8,741 nt of DNA from Nitrospira sp. Lineage in GTDB: Bacteria > Nitrospirota > Nitrospiria > Nitrospirales > Nitrospiraceae. Below, one piece after another: positions 1 through 5,397 of the stretch (position 1 is the first letter of the stretch; each line of letters opens with the position of its first letter). Both the position numbers and the translations under genes were made by a program. The stretch is from assembly GCA_030456405.1 (NCBI GenBank), contig JAKDNQ010000081.1, positions 1 through 8,741 of the forward strand, read 5' to 3'. The notes under the pieces were generated by a model, which searched no databases, was not told where the DNA came from, and saw only the letters and a program-made list of their open reading frames with translations.

Positions 1-52
1 CCTTGCATGCCAAGAAGAGATATGAAAGACTAATCCGTATCAACTTTATATT

Positions 53-56
53 GAGG
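53..56 (+). promoter_or_regulatory. Shine-Dalgarno for glnA
   Basis: GAGG lies five bases before the ATG at 62 and fixes the start of the glutamine synthetase. The AT-rich stretch just before it (about 43-52) may hold a promoter -10 element, but too little upstream sequence is present to define one. Confidence 0.6.
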
Positions 57-61
57 TAGCC

Positions 62-1501
62 ATGGACCAGCATAAACCGGATGAACTGAAGAGCTTCCTG
101 GAAATTCCGTATGACGAGCTTGAAGACATGAATCTGAAGGCGGCGCAACGCGCCGGGAATGTCAGCGCAAAAGAGCTGGAGCAGGAATATACCGCCTGGC
201 TGAAAAAAGAGAAACACGTCAAGGCCGTCACGTTGTGTTTTTCGGATATTGAAGGCCGCCTTCACATGCTCGATTACGACAAGAAATTTCTTCTGGAGTC
301 GTTGGGGAATCTGACGTTTGACGGCTCGTCTATCCGCGGGTTTACGCCGCAACACGAATCGGACCTGCGTCTTGACGTTGACTGGTCGTCCATCCGCTAC
401 TTTCCGGCCGATGTACTTGGGGCAGGGAAGGTGATCTTCTTTGCCTCCGTGCTCAACGCTGATCGTACGCCGTATCAGAGCGACTTTCGTGGCGTGCTGA
501 AATCGTACACGGAGCATCTCAAGAAAAAGCAGAGTATGACCGCGTATGCGGCCTGTGAAATAGAAGGGTTTCTTGTAGACGGACAAAATGCCGAGCAACG
601 CTATGGCGAGGACGGGTTTACGCTCATCTCATCGGGCGGGTACTATCACTCCCTCCCGATGGACACGCTTCGCCAGTTCATCGATAAGTCGGCGGAGGCA
701 CAGCGTGCACTGGGATTCAAGAACGAAAAAGATCATCCTGAAGTCGCGCCCTCGCAATTCGAAATGAACTTTTCCTATGCAGATGTTGTTCGCGCGGCAG
801 ACCATGTGCAGCTGTACAAACTGATCTGTCGCCAAGTAGCTCGATCCATGGGGCATACGGCGACGTTCCTTCCGAAGCCATTCGTTGGGATCAATGGGTC
901 CGGCATGCACACCAACTTCTCCTTGAGTAAGAACGGCAAGAATATCTTCTACGATGTGAAGGGGAAAGACGGGCTTTCCGATGTGGCGTGGGACTTCATT
1001 TTCAAACTCCTGAATCATGCGCCCGAGATCTGTCTCGTGCTGAACTCGTCGGTGAATGCCTATCGACGGCTGGATCCGCATTTTGAAGCGCCGAACCAGG
1101 TCAAGGTCTCGGCGATCGATCGCGGGTCGATGATCCGCATTCCGATGGCCAATGAAAAGACCGCGCGCATCGAGCTGCGCTCAGTCGCCCCCGATGCCAA
1201 CCCCTATCTCGTGCTGTACACGATGCTCAAAACAGGCTTTGAAGGGGAGCGCCTTGAGAAGGATGAGGCGACACCCGACCGCGTGCGATTCCTTCCGAGT
1301 GATATCAATGAATCGATTGCGCTGTTTCAATCATCGAAGTTTATCGCCGAGATCCTTGGCGAGGATAGCAAGAAAAAGTACGCGAGCTTCAAACAGTTGG
1401 TGGCAGATCGTTCTCCTAAAGAGCTCGGGACGAGGGTGAAGGCTTCGGAAGTGCTCTTCCACCACGAAGTCACCAATCAAATGCTCTGGAATCAGTTTTA
1501 G
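62..1501 (+). CDS. glnA: Type I glutamine synthetase (GlnA family), apparently non-adenylylated type
   Basis: This 479-residue cytoplasmic enzyme should join ammonia to glutamate using ATP, the central step of ammonium assimilation. The N-terminal beta-grasp domain (about 55-150) has the FDGSSIRGF loop at 87-95. The catalytic domain shows the glutamate pair CEIEGF (E166, E168), EVAPSQFEMNF (E227, E234), the substrate-loop NGSGMHTNF with H283, DRGSMIRIP near 353-361, and ARIELRSVAPDANPYL at 368-383. These are the metal, glutamate and ATP ligands of the family. The first 50 or so residues form a charged helical extension before the beta-grasp fold. The tyrosine motif adenylylated in enteric GlnA (NLYDLP type) is absent from the C-terminal part, where FLPSDINESIALF stands instead, so control by adenylylation is unlikely. 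Length fits GSI. The ATG is supported by GAGG at 53-56, five bases upstream. A related gamma-glutamyl ligase is possible but less likely. Confidence 0.92.
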   Translation: MDQHKPDELKSFLEIPYDELEDMNLKAAQRAGNVSAKELEQEYTAWLKKEKHVKAVTLCFSDIEGRLHMLDYDKKFLLESLGNLTFDGSSIRGFTPQHESDLRLDVDWSSIRYFPADVLGAGKVIFFASVLNADRTPYQSDFRGVLKSYTEHLKKKQSMTAYAACEIEGFLVDGQNAEQRYGEDGFTLISSGGYYHSLPMDTLRQFIDKSAEAQRALGFKNEKDHPEVAPSQFEMNFSYADVVRAADHVQLYKLICRQVARSMGHTATFLPKPFVGINGSGMHTNFSLSKNGKNIFYDVKGKDGLSDVAWDFIFKLLNHAPEICLVLNSSVNAYRRLDPHFEAPNQVKVSAIDRGSMIRIPMANEKTARIELRSVAPDANPYLVLYTMLKTGFEGERLEKDEATPDRVRFLPSDINESIALFQSSKFIAEILGEDSKKKYASFKQLVADRSPKELGTRVKASEVLFHHEVTNQMLWNQF

Positions 1502-1612
1502 GTATCAACCTGTCTGGCCTGAGAGGTCGGCTGAACCATCTCCCCCGCCACGCGCCGCGAGGTGTCGGATGGCAAGACCTACTCTGAGTTGCGAGGTGGC
1601 TCTGGCGATGGT

Positions 1613-1933
1613 TCAGCTGGCTTTCGCGGTCACGTGCAGTTTCACGCGGGCCTTCTTCTGGAGGGCGCACACGATACTGAAAAAATTTTCCGTGCTCGGA
1701 TTCCCGCGTGGAGCCAGCATGCGATGCAGGCTCTTGCTCGGTTTTTTGAGCGTTGAAGCTAACTCTTCAAATCCGATGGTGGCGTTGACAAGATCCCGTA
1801 GGATTGTTTTGCCCACTGCGGTATCGCCCGAGAAATAGGCAGTGAGCGCCTCGGTGAAGAGGGCTTCGCGAAATCGAGGGTCTCGTTGCGCCCGTGCCGC
1901 GACCGTGTGGTTAAATTTCCGTGTAAGCGCCAT
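1613..1933 (-). CDS. Orphan HTH antitoxin-like regulator (addiction-module antidote family)
   Basis: A 106-residue cytoplasmic protein resembling helix-turn-helix antidote proteins of type II TA systems. Family-like stretches are the N-terminal MALTRKFNHTVAARAQRDP, the segment GKTILRDLVNATIGFEELA (about 41-59), and the HTH with its characteristic SLHRMLAPRGNPS (68-80). In this family the partner is normally a RelE/HigB-type toxin encoded next to it. None is visible here: 40 bases upstream is the DUF5615 gene, and nothing recognisable follows before glnA. It is therefore an orphan antitoxin or a third gene of the DUF433/DUF5615 operon. The start has only a weak purine-rich ribosome site (AGAG), suggesting low or coupled translation. 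It may repress its own operon, by analogy with the family. Confidence 0.8.
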   Translation of the reverse strand: MALTRKFNHTVAARAQRDPRFREALFTEALTAYFSGDTAVGKTILRDLVNATIGFEELASTLKKPSKSLHRMLAPRGNPSTENFFSIVCALQKKARVKLHVTAKAS

Positions 1934-1973
1934 GGTGTCTTTGCTCTACTGATAGGCCACCGTCCTAGCGGGA

Positions 1974-2291
1974 CTAATTTAACGGCACCTCCAGGACAGT
2001 TCCAGGTTGAATCGTCGCCAGCCGTGTTTCGACTGCTGGCACGAGTCGAACGACAAGAGGTACCTGGTTGCTTGGGAGCACGAGGATCGCAAGGGTTCGG
2101 CCTGAAAGGTTTTGTTGGTACCGGAGATTCTGATCGGCCGTGATAAAGACATCAAAGCGTTCTTCTGCCCGTCGTAGCAATTCGCCGTTTCGCAAACCAG
2201 CCCAGCCCATCTGTTGAACGGTTGAGATGTCCAAGTGTGGCAAGCGGAGTTTGAGCAAGCGTGGAACGGATTCGTCGAGAAGAATTTTCAC
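1974..2291 (-). CDS. DUF5615 PIN-like toxin
   Basis: A 105-residue protein of the DUF5615 family, small PIN-fold proteins paired with DUF433 antitoxins and presumed to be ribonuclease toxins. The start MKILLDESVPRLL places the acidic pair D6/E7 at the first PIN strand. E37 lies in NGELLRRAEE, D47 in RFDVFI, and D53 in ITADQNL, matching the expected ring of metal-binding acids. Full length for the family. Its ATG overlaps the DUF433 stop by four bases (ATGA), the normal arrangement for translational coupling of a TA pair. Toxicity and RNA cleavage are inferred from the PIN fold; the substrate is unknown. Confidence 0.88.
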   Translation of the reverse strand: MKILLDESVPRLLKLRLPHLDISTVQQMGWAGLRNGELLRRAEERFDVFITADQNLRYQQNLSGRTLAILVLPSNQVPLVVRLVPAVETRLATIQPGTVLEVPLN

Positions 2292-2533
2292 GCCGTCTTG
2301 CGTAGCTTGAGGAGGGTAGTTTTGGAGAATTCAAGTACGTGAAGCGCTTGTTCGCGCGTGACAGTTGGGAAATTGTCGAGAAATTGATCGAGGGTCAACC
2401 CAGCTTCCAGGTTGCCGATCAGGGCGTCAACCGGTACGCGCGTCCCCTGAAAGACTGGGGTTCCGCTGACAATGTCCGGATCAATCGTAATGGGCAGGCG
2501 ATCCAAATCTTTTTGATCAATCACGAGCAGCAT
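2288..2533 (-). CDS. DUF433 antitoxin (partner of DUF5615)
   Basis: An 81-residue DUF433 protein, the presumed antitoxin and DNA-binding autoregulator of the adjacent PIN-like toxin. The family signature is clear: ITIDPDIVSGTPVFQGTRVPV (about 16-36), followed by LEAGLTLDQFLDNFPTVTREQALHVLEF, a winged-helix-like segment also seen in VapB-type antitoxins. The ATG at 2531-2533 is preceded by GAAGGA with five-base spacing, a good ribosome site. It is the first gene of a minus-strand operon and overlaps the toxin by ATGA. A promoter and candidate operator are visible just upstream. The region 5' of it carries the start of a lost hicA gene. Confidence 0.9.
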   Translation of the reverse strand: MLLVIDQKDLDRLPITIDPDIVSGTPVFQGTRVPVDALIGNLEAGLTLDQFLDNFPTVTREQALHVLEFSKTTLLKLRKTA

Positions 2534-2604
2534 ACGAATCCTTCATCCATCCTAGTATACGTCATTCGAATACGTCTGCAAATGAGATCACGGGGAAGCC
2601 TCAT
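2521..2604 (-). pseudogene. Relic of a hicA toxin gene (first seven codons only)
   Basis: An ATG overlaps the stop of the HicB-like gene in the ATGA arrangement and reads MRLPRDL, then ICRRIRMTYTRMDEGFVCCS and a stop. MRLPRDL (usually followed by S/G) is how HicA mRNA-interferase toxins paired with this HicB subtype commonly begin, as I recall the family. After codon 7 the resemblance ends, with no conserved His or double-stranded-RNA-binding-like fold. The sequence from about 2583 downward is instead the promoter of the DUF433/DUF5615 pair. I read this as a toxin gene whose body was replaced by another TA module. The match is short, so chance cannot be excluded, although position, overlap and frame all agree. 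Confidence 0.5.
2554..2582 (-). promoter_or_regulatory. Promoter and candidate operator of the DUF433/DUF5615 operon
   Basis: On the minus strand a -35-like TTTGCA (2577-2582) and a -10-like TATACT (2554-2559) are separated by 17 bases. The repeated heptamer ATACGTC (plus-strand 2557-2563 and 2570-2576) recurs at 13-base spacing across the spacer and flanks the palindrome ATTCGAAT. This placement suits an operator bound by the antitoxin. The boxes and repeats are seen directly; function is inferred. Confidence 0.5.
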
Positions 2605-2807
2605 ACCGCGATGACTTCCTCGCGAACATGATGGAGTCGAACAATCTTGGGAGATTGTCCTTCGTCGAAGTGACAGCGTACAGCATCACGGATTTTTCCG
2701 TGAAGTTCCGCGATCGTGTCAGCTTCAGTGAAAATGGAAACGCCGAGCGCCCGAGCGATGAACCCGCCCTCAGGCGCGTCTTCTACCATAAAGATCAGCT
2801 CGCTCAT
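2601..2807 (-). CDS. HicB-like antitoxin, orphan
   Basis: A 68-residue protein of the short HicB-like type, with a partial RNase H-like antitoxin fold. The family pattern is seen in ELIFMVEDAPEGGFIARALG (3-22), SIFTEADTIAELHGKIRDAV (24-43) and CHFDEGQSPKIVRLHHVREEV (45-65). Close relatives are sometimes mislabelled 2-oxoisovalerate dehydrogenase in databases; nothing here supports that enzyme. Such antitoxins usually precede a HicA toxin with overlapping stop and start codons. Here only the first few hicA codons survive, so the antitoxin appears to be an orphan. The ribosome site is weak (GAGAGA). The gene is divergent from the RelE/NadS operon, 247 bases apart. Confidence 0.85.
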   Translation of the reverse strand: MSELIFMVEDAPEGGFIARALGVSIFTEADTIAELHGKIRDAVRCHFDEGQSPKIVRLHHVREEVIAV

Positions 2808-3019
2808 GGTTATCTCTCACAGATGAAAGAAGGGACTCTGTGTCGCTATGTTATTCCGGGCGCCACGCAATGTCCAGTCAGAGAGCTTTCGCCAACGAGA
2901 GAGGCGAGCGACGAACCAGGGCGCCGGACGGTCACGAGTTTCGAGATGTTGGATAGCGAGACCCTAACTCTTGGCCTGAAATTGCCGCGACCCCAGTTCT
3001 CCATTGGAAACATATACGC
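2808..3019. other. Divergent intergenic region between TA modules
   Basis: No convincing gene on either strand. It should carry the HicB promoter (minus strand) and, at its right end, leads into the toxin promoter. The stretch 2957-2995 (beginning GCGAGACCCTAACTC) resembles 3761-3796 (beginning GCAAGACCCTTACTC), so it is probably a diverged fragment of the short repeat family found further right. Confidence 0.4.
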
Positions 3020-3049
3020 TTGCGGCATGATACGCCATTGGCGTACTAT
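3020..3049 (+). promoter_or_regulatory. Promoter with palindromic operator for the RelE/NadS operon
   Basis: A -35-like TTGCGG (3020-3025) and a -10-like TACTAT (3044-3049) are separated by 18 bases. The perfect palindrome TACGCCATTGGCGTA (3031-3045) fills the spacer and touches the -10 box, and an extra half-site TACGC lies at 3015-3019. This is where a NadS/HigA-type antitoxin would bind to repress its own operon. The toxin ATG at 3055 is only five bases after the -10 box, so the transcript may be leaderless. Confidence 0.6.
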
Positions 3050-3054
3050 GCCCT

Positions 3055-3372
3055 ATGCGGTTTGTCGAGACTCCCGTGTTTACCACCGCGCTTCGGCGGC
3101 ATCTTGACGATGAAACGTATCGGGCGCTCCAATTAGCGCTCGTTCTCCGTCCCGCGCAGGGCCCGATCATTCAGGGCGGCGGAGGCCTACGCAAGCTCCG
3201 TTGGTCTGCGCCAGGGCGGGGAAAACGGGGTGGAGTGCGCCTCATCTACTATTGGGAGCCGGCAAGCCAGATGTTCTATATGCTGTACCTCTATACAAAG
3301 AACGAGCAGGGGGACTTAACCTCAGCGCAACTCAAGGTGTTGACCAGGCTTGTCCGGGAGGAATTCACATGA
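3055..3372 (+). CDS. RelE/HigB-type toxin
   Basis: A 105-residue protein of the RelE-like toxin family (the HigB/NadS-partner branch), expected to cleave mRNA on the ribosome. Family features are MRFVETPVFTTALRRHLDDE at the start, a basic core GGLRKLRWSAPGRGKRGG (43-60), the strand VRLIYYW (61-67), and FYMLYLYTKNEQGDLT (74-89), with K82 and basic residues as likely catalytic or RNA-contacting groups. Full length. The start agrees with relatives, but no Shine-Dalgarno precedes it and the promoter -10 box lies almost on top of it, suggesting leaderless translation. The toxin is encoded first and overlaps the antitoxin start by ATGA, an order typical of HigBA-like modules. Confidence 0.9.
   Translation: MRFVETPVFTTALRRHLDDETYRALQLALVLRPAQGPIIQGGGGLRKLRWSAPGRGKRGGVRLIYYWEPASQMFYMLYLYTKNEQGDLTSAQLKVLTRLVREEFT
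3356..3361 (+). promoter_or_regulatory. Ribosome binding site of the NadS-family antitoxin
   Basis: GGGAGG lies seven bases before the ATG at 3369, inside the end of the toxin gene. It is far stronger than anything in front of the toxin, so antitoxin should be made in excess. It also shows that the true antitoxin start is 3369, not an upstream in-frame codon. Confidence 0.7.
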
Positions 3373-3680
3373 AAGATCCGGCATTCCAAGAACTGCTCAC
3401 GAGCATACGACAGGCGGGAAAGATGCGCCGAGGCATCATGAAGCCTGCTCGGGTCACCACGTTTCGACCCGCCGACGTGAAGAGTGTTCGTGAAAAACTC
3501 AAGGCGTCGCAAACCGAGTTTGCTCTCATGATCGGCGTCAGCGTGGCGACTCTGCGCAATTGGGAACAGGGCCGGCGCACACCGGATGGCCCGGCGCTCG
3601 CGCTCCTGCGTGTCGCCGCGCGCAATCCTCGTGCGGTGGCCGAGGCCCTGCACCGCGAACCGCGCAAAGGCGCAGCGTAG
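3369..3680 (+). CDS. nadS: NadS-family XRE antitoxin
   Basis: A 103-residue DNA-binding antitoxin of the NadS/HigA type. The N-terminal part MKDPAFQELLTSIRQAGKMR and RGIMKPARVTTFRPADVKSVRE match the family, followed by an XRE helix-turn-helix at about 45-71 (ASQTEFALMIGVSVATLRNW, then EQGRRTP). The C-terminal helix ALALLRVAARNPRAVAEALH ends the family core. The start at 3369 overlaps the toxin stop (ATGA) and follows a strong ribosome site. The open frame extends further 5' inside the toxin gene, but that part is antitoxin-unlike. It should neutralise the toxin and repress the operon through the palindrome at 3031-3045. Confidence 0.9.
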   Translation: MKDPAFQELLTSIRQAGKMRRGIMKPARVTTFRPADVKSVREKLKASQTEFALMIGVSVATLRNWEQGRRTPDGPALALLRVAARNPRAVAEALHREPRKGAA

Positions 3681-3734
3681 TACAGAGCCGGGGAACGAAG
3701 AACGCGTCCCACATGACGAATTGAGAGTTGTGAC

Positions 3735-3755
3735 GCCACGCTTCACGAGCGTGGC
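3735..3755. repeat. Hairpin (8-bp stem) between convergent genes
   Basis: GCCACGCT and AGCGTGGC pair perfectly around the loop TCACG. A second, weaker stem follows (CAGAGT 3755-3760 with ACTCTG 3772-3777). There is no T-run on either side, so it is not a textbook terminator. It sits between the convergent NadS and crystallin-protein genes and beside a short dispersed repeat, so it is either a REP-like element or a bidirectional transcription barrier. Confidence 0.5.
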
Positions 3756-3800
3756 AGAGTGCAAGACCCTTACTCTGGTCTGACGTCGCCGCGGCACTGT

Positions 3801-3854
3801 CAAGAAAGATTCCCGATCTCTTTTCTGTTCCCGCGACCCCTTTTCTGTTCCCGC
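3801..3854. repeat. Short dispersed repeat with 20-bp tandem unit, copy 1
   Basis: Two adjacent 20-base units, 3815-3834 and 3835-3854, share CTTTTCTGTTCCCGC and differ at two positions. The A-rich lead-in and the units recur at 5342-5397 in the same orientation. The preceding GCAAGACCCTTACTC (3761-3775) also belongs to this family, with related pieces at 2957 and 5412. The sequence does not code for anything recognisable; it looks like an intergenic repeat spread through the genome. Confidence 0.7.
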
Positions 3855-3874
3855 TCCTAGTAGTGGTAAGACTC

Positions 3875-4150
3875 TCACCTGAGCTTCACCCTCATGGAGG
3901 AAGTGCGGTCGGTGAAACGGCGAAGGTCTTGGTGCTGCCCATCAAGAAGTGTTAATTCTAAGCCTTTAAACTCCGCGTGTTGGTACAGCGTTACGGAGAC
4001 GTTTGCACCGACCTGGATGGATGAAACGGAATCGTTCCCAACCGGGGCGAACGCATCCGAGTGTGCGTACTCGCCTACCCCGAGTATTTTGCATTTGCCT
4101 CTGAAGTGAGTATGCTGGTAAATGCCGACTTGGTCATCAAAGAGCTCCCC
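3875..4150 (-). pseudogene. Beta/gamma-crystallin domain separated from its gene by an in-frame TGA
   Basis: Reading on past the TGA at 4151-4153 in the same frame gives 91 sense codons and a stop at 3875-3877. The product is a two-motif beta/gamma-crystallin domain. Motif 1 has YQHTHFRG (aromatic-x6-Gly, 11-18) and the calcium-site signature NDSVSS (39-44). Motif 2 has YQHAEFKG (56-63) and TDRTSS (80-85), where T replaces the usual first N/D, so the second calcium site may be weak. The pattern V-x-LYQHAEFKG-x-E-L-T-L is typical of these Greek-key domains. There is no ATG or good GTG/TTG with a ribosome site at its 5' end, so it is not a separate gene. It is the lost or conditionally read C-terminal domain of the exported protein upstream. 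Cause unknown: nonsense mutation, readthrough or sequencing error. Confidence 0.75.
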
Positions 4151-4924
4151 TCACGGTGTACTCACCCCCTCCTCGATACGAGTAGAAATCCTTAGCAGCA
4201 TGTGCCACCAGCAATCGGTGGTATCGGCACAGTCCTTGCCAGAATGTCCGAATCTCACGTCATTATGAGACCAGCCCAGAATGGCTATGCGAAGCCCTCC
4301 TCTGGTCGTGGTATCCTGCAAATCTCTGCCCCACCCACTCGGTGAGGTGTACTGTTTGGCCGGATCAGTCGTCCGATAGACACATTCGCCATGAACACTT
4401 TCATCCGTTCTCGCCTCCCGTGGCATCACCCATCCATAGAGTTGTCCTCCTCCGATCAGTCTTTGCTCTAGCAATAGGTTAGGGAGCTCGAGACCGAAGG
4501 GAAGAAGACCCGGTGGGAAGAACAGGCTGGTAGTGGCATAGATACCGTACTCGATGAAGCTATGGTTACAGTCCCAGAATTGCAACCTCGCCGATCTAGT
4601 CCTGTCTAGCTGTCTCCCACCCCAAAGCGGTGTAATTGTCACTTCACCACGATGATTGGCAGGCAGCTCAGCCCACGCGAAATTACTACACGTTAGGAGT
4701 TCCTGACCGCTAGCGGGTGGGCGTGGCCCAAGGATGATAAATGTAAAATCGTATTCGCCCTTGGGCAGAACCACATCGTTCGGGAGCGTCGGCTCTGGCT
4801 GTCCGAAGCGGAACTCGCACGTGCGCAAAACAGCGTCATGCGGAGGTAGGAAATGGTGTTGGGCAAGAACCGCGTCGACGAAGGCTAGCACGAAACAGCA
4901 GAGGAGTGATAATACCCGCCACAT
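4151..4924 (-). CDS. Exported protein of unknown function, truncated before a crystallin domain
   Basis: A 257-residue product that I do not recognise. The start MWRVLSLLCCFVLAFVDAVLA followed by QHH is a Sec signal peptide with probable cleavage after VLA. The mature part has six well-spread cysteines (for example TCEFRF, TCSNF, DCNHS, GECVYR, KDCADTTDC) that could form disulfides outside the cytoplasm. The chosen ATG has a perfect AAGGAGG at 4931-4937, six bases away. A longer TTG-started frame from 4981 would translate that ribosome site and put charged residues before the signal peptide, so I reject it. The frame ends at TGA (4151-4153) but continues without interruption into a beta/gamma-crystallin domain to 3875, so the ancestral protein was about 349 codons. 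The role of the N-terminal region is unknown; adhesion or stress protection would be guesses. Confidence 0.75.
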   Translation of the reverse strand: MWRVLSLLCCFVLAFVDAVLAQHHFLPPHDAVLRTCEFRFGQPEPTLPNDVVLPKGEYDFTFIILGPRPPASGQELLTCSNFAWAELPANHRGEVTITPLWGGRQLDRTRSARLQFWDCNHSFIEYGIYATTSLFFPPGLLPFGLELPNLLLEQRLIGGGQLYGWVMPREARTDESVHGECVYRTTDPAKQYTSPSGWGRDLQDTTTRGGLRIAILGWSHNDVRFGHSGKDCADTTDCWWHMLLRISTRIEEGVSTP

Positions 4925-4930
4925 GATTGC

Positions 4931-4937
4931 CCTCCTT
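4931..4937 (-). promoter_or_regulatory. Shine-Dalgarno of the exported crystallin-type protein
   Basis: AAGGAGG on the minus strand, six bases before the ATG at 4922-4924. It decides the start in favour of the signal-peptide methionine over the upstream TTG at 4979-4981. Confidence 0.75.
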
Positions 4938-4997
4938 CGTTTGAGTGGATAAGCATCCGTCATCGAGTGGGATGTCCACAAGGATAGAGCTACTAAA

Positions 4998-5045
4998 TGT
5001 CAATCCACTTTAGAAATGTCCTCTTCTCCCAAAGGAGAAATGTCC
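4998..5045. mobile_element. Solo IS-like end with repeated AGAAATGTCC
   Basis: The segment begins TGTCAATCCACTTTAG and holds two direct copies of AGAAATGTCC (5012-5021 and 5036-5045), 24 bases apart. A perfect TTCTCC-CAAA-GGAGAA hairpin lies between them. A TG-start terminus followed by repeated transposase-site-like decamers resembles the ends of DDE elements such as the ISNCY/IS481-like groups, as I remember them. No second end and no transposase gene occur in the window, so this is a leftover terminus or the edge of a deletion. The hairpin and repeats are seen directly; the element identity is inferred. Confidence 0.45.
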
Positions 5046-5140
5046 GGGTTATGTTCGCACCACCGTCGCTTGTGAGTCGCTCCGGCCGCAGGCGTCGCCG
5101 TCACGGATGCTCGGGCCTCGGCGTGAGTGGCTGCCGCCGC

Positions 5141-5340
5141 GAGAGCGATCTGCGCGAGGATGTCACGATGTGATGCTGTGTCAGGCGCTGACCCCAGACG
5201 GACTCGTCCCACAGACGAGGCAGTCAGCGACGCGTGGTTAGGTGTCGAGGTGTGGGAGGGCACGCCAAGCGCCGGGCGTGGGCGGAGAAAATTTCCTGAC
5301 TTGCTCAGGATGTCCATCGGAGCGCCTTCGAAAAATCGAA
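5141..5340. repeat. About 200-bp dispersed repeat, copy A
   Basis: This block is repeated in the same orientation at 7925-8121. The first 47 or so bases (starting GAGAGCGATCTGCGCGAGG) and a middle block (CCCACAGACGAGGCAGTCAG onward, about 30 bases) are identical, as is the end from CCTGACTTGCTCAGGATGTC except for one base. The parts between have diverged. Internal structure includes TCCTGA-CTTGC-TCAGGA (5294-5310) and TTCGA-AAAA-TCGAA at the right end. On the minus strand both copies can be read from the same ATG as MDILSKSG..., but identity also covers silent sites, which points to a DNA or RNA element and not a conserved peptide. It lies upstream of the exported protein ending in the crystallin domain. 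Confidence 0.85.
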
Positions 5341-5341
5341 T

Positions 5342-5397
5342 GCAAAAAAAGACTCCCGACCCCTTTTCTGTTCCCACGACCCCTTTTCTGTTCCCCC
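5342..5397. repeat. Short dispersed repeat with 20-bp tandem unit, copy 2
   Basis: Two adjacent units, 5358-5377 and 5378-5397, both GACCCCTTTTCTGTTCCC plus two bases. They are preceded by an A-run and GACTCCC, just as in copy 1 at 3801-3854. GTTGGATTGCAAGACC follows at about 5403-5418 and resembles the flank of copy 1. It abuts the 200-bp repeat copy A, so several repeat families are nested here. Confidence 0.75.

Noticed and set aside
629..1081. Minus-strand open frame of 150 codons opposite glnA
   Set aside because: It is the shadow of a strongly conserved glutamine synthetase on the other strand and has no family features.
1502..1560. Rho-independent terminator after glnA
   Set aside because: No stable GC-rich hairpin followed by a T-run is seen in this stretch.
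2601..2807. 2-oxoisovalerate dehydrogenase subunit, the label sometimes given to similar proteins
   Set aside because: At 68 residues it is far too short and shows the HicB-like pattern; the enzyme label is a database carry-over.
2628..3107. Plus-strand open frame of 159 codons across the HicB-like gene and toxin promoter
   Set aside because: It lies antisense to the clear HicB-like gene and runs through the toxin promoter and start; no domain recognised.
3291..3878. Minus-strand open frame of 195 codons antisense to NadS
   Set aside because: It is antisense to the well-supported RelE/NadS operon and its 5' part is repeat sequence (read as GAGTEKGSREQKRDRESF).
4151..4153. TGA read as selenocysteine
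   Set aside because: No convincing SECIS-like hairpin follows the codon (only the short GAGCTC palindrome), and crystallin-domain proteins are not known selenoproteins.
5000..5377. Minus-strand open frame of 125 codons through repeat copy A and the IS-like end
   Set aside because: It is made entirely of repeat DNA. Identity with copy B includes silent sites, so there is no sign of selection on the protein.
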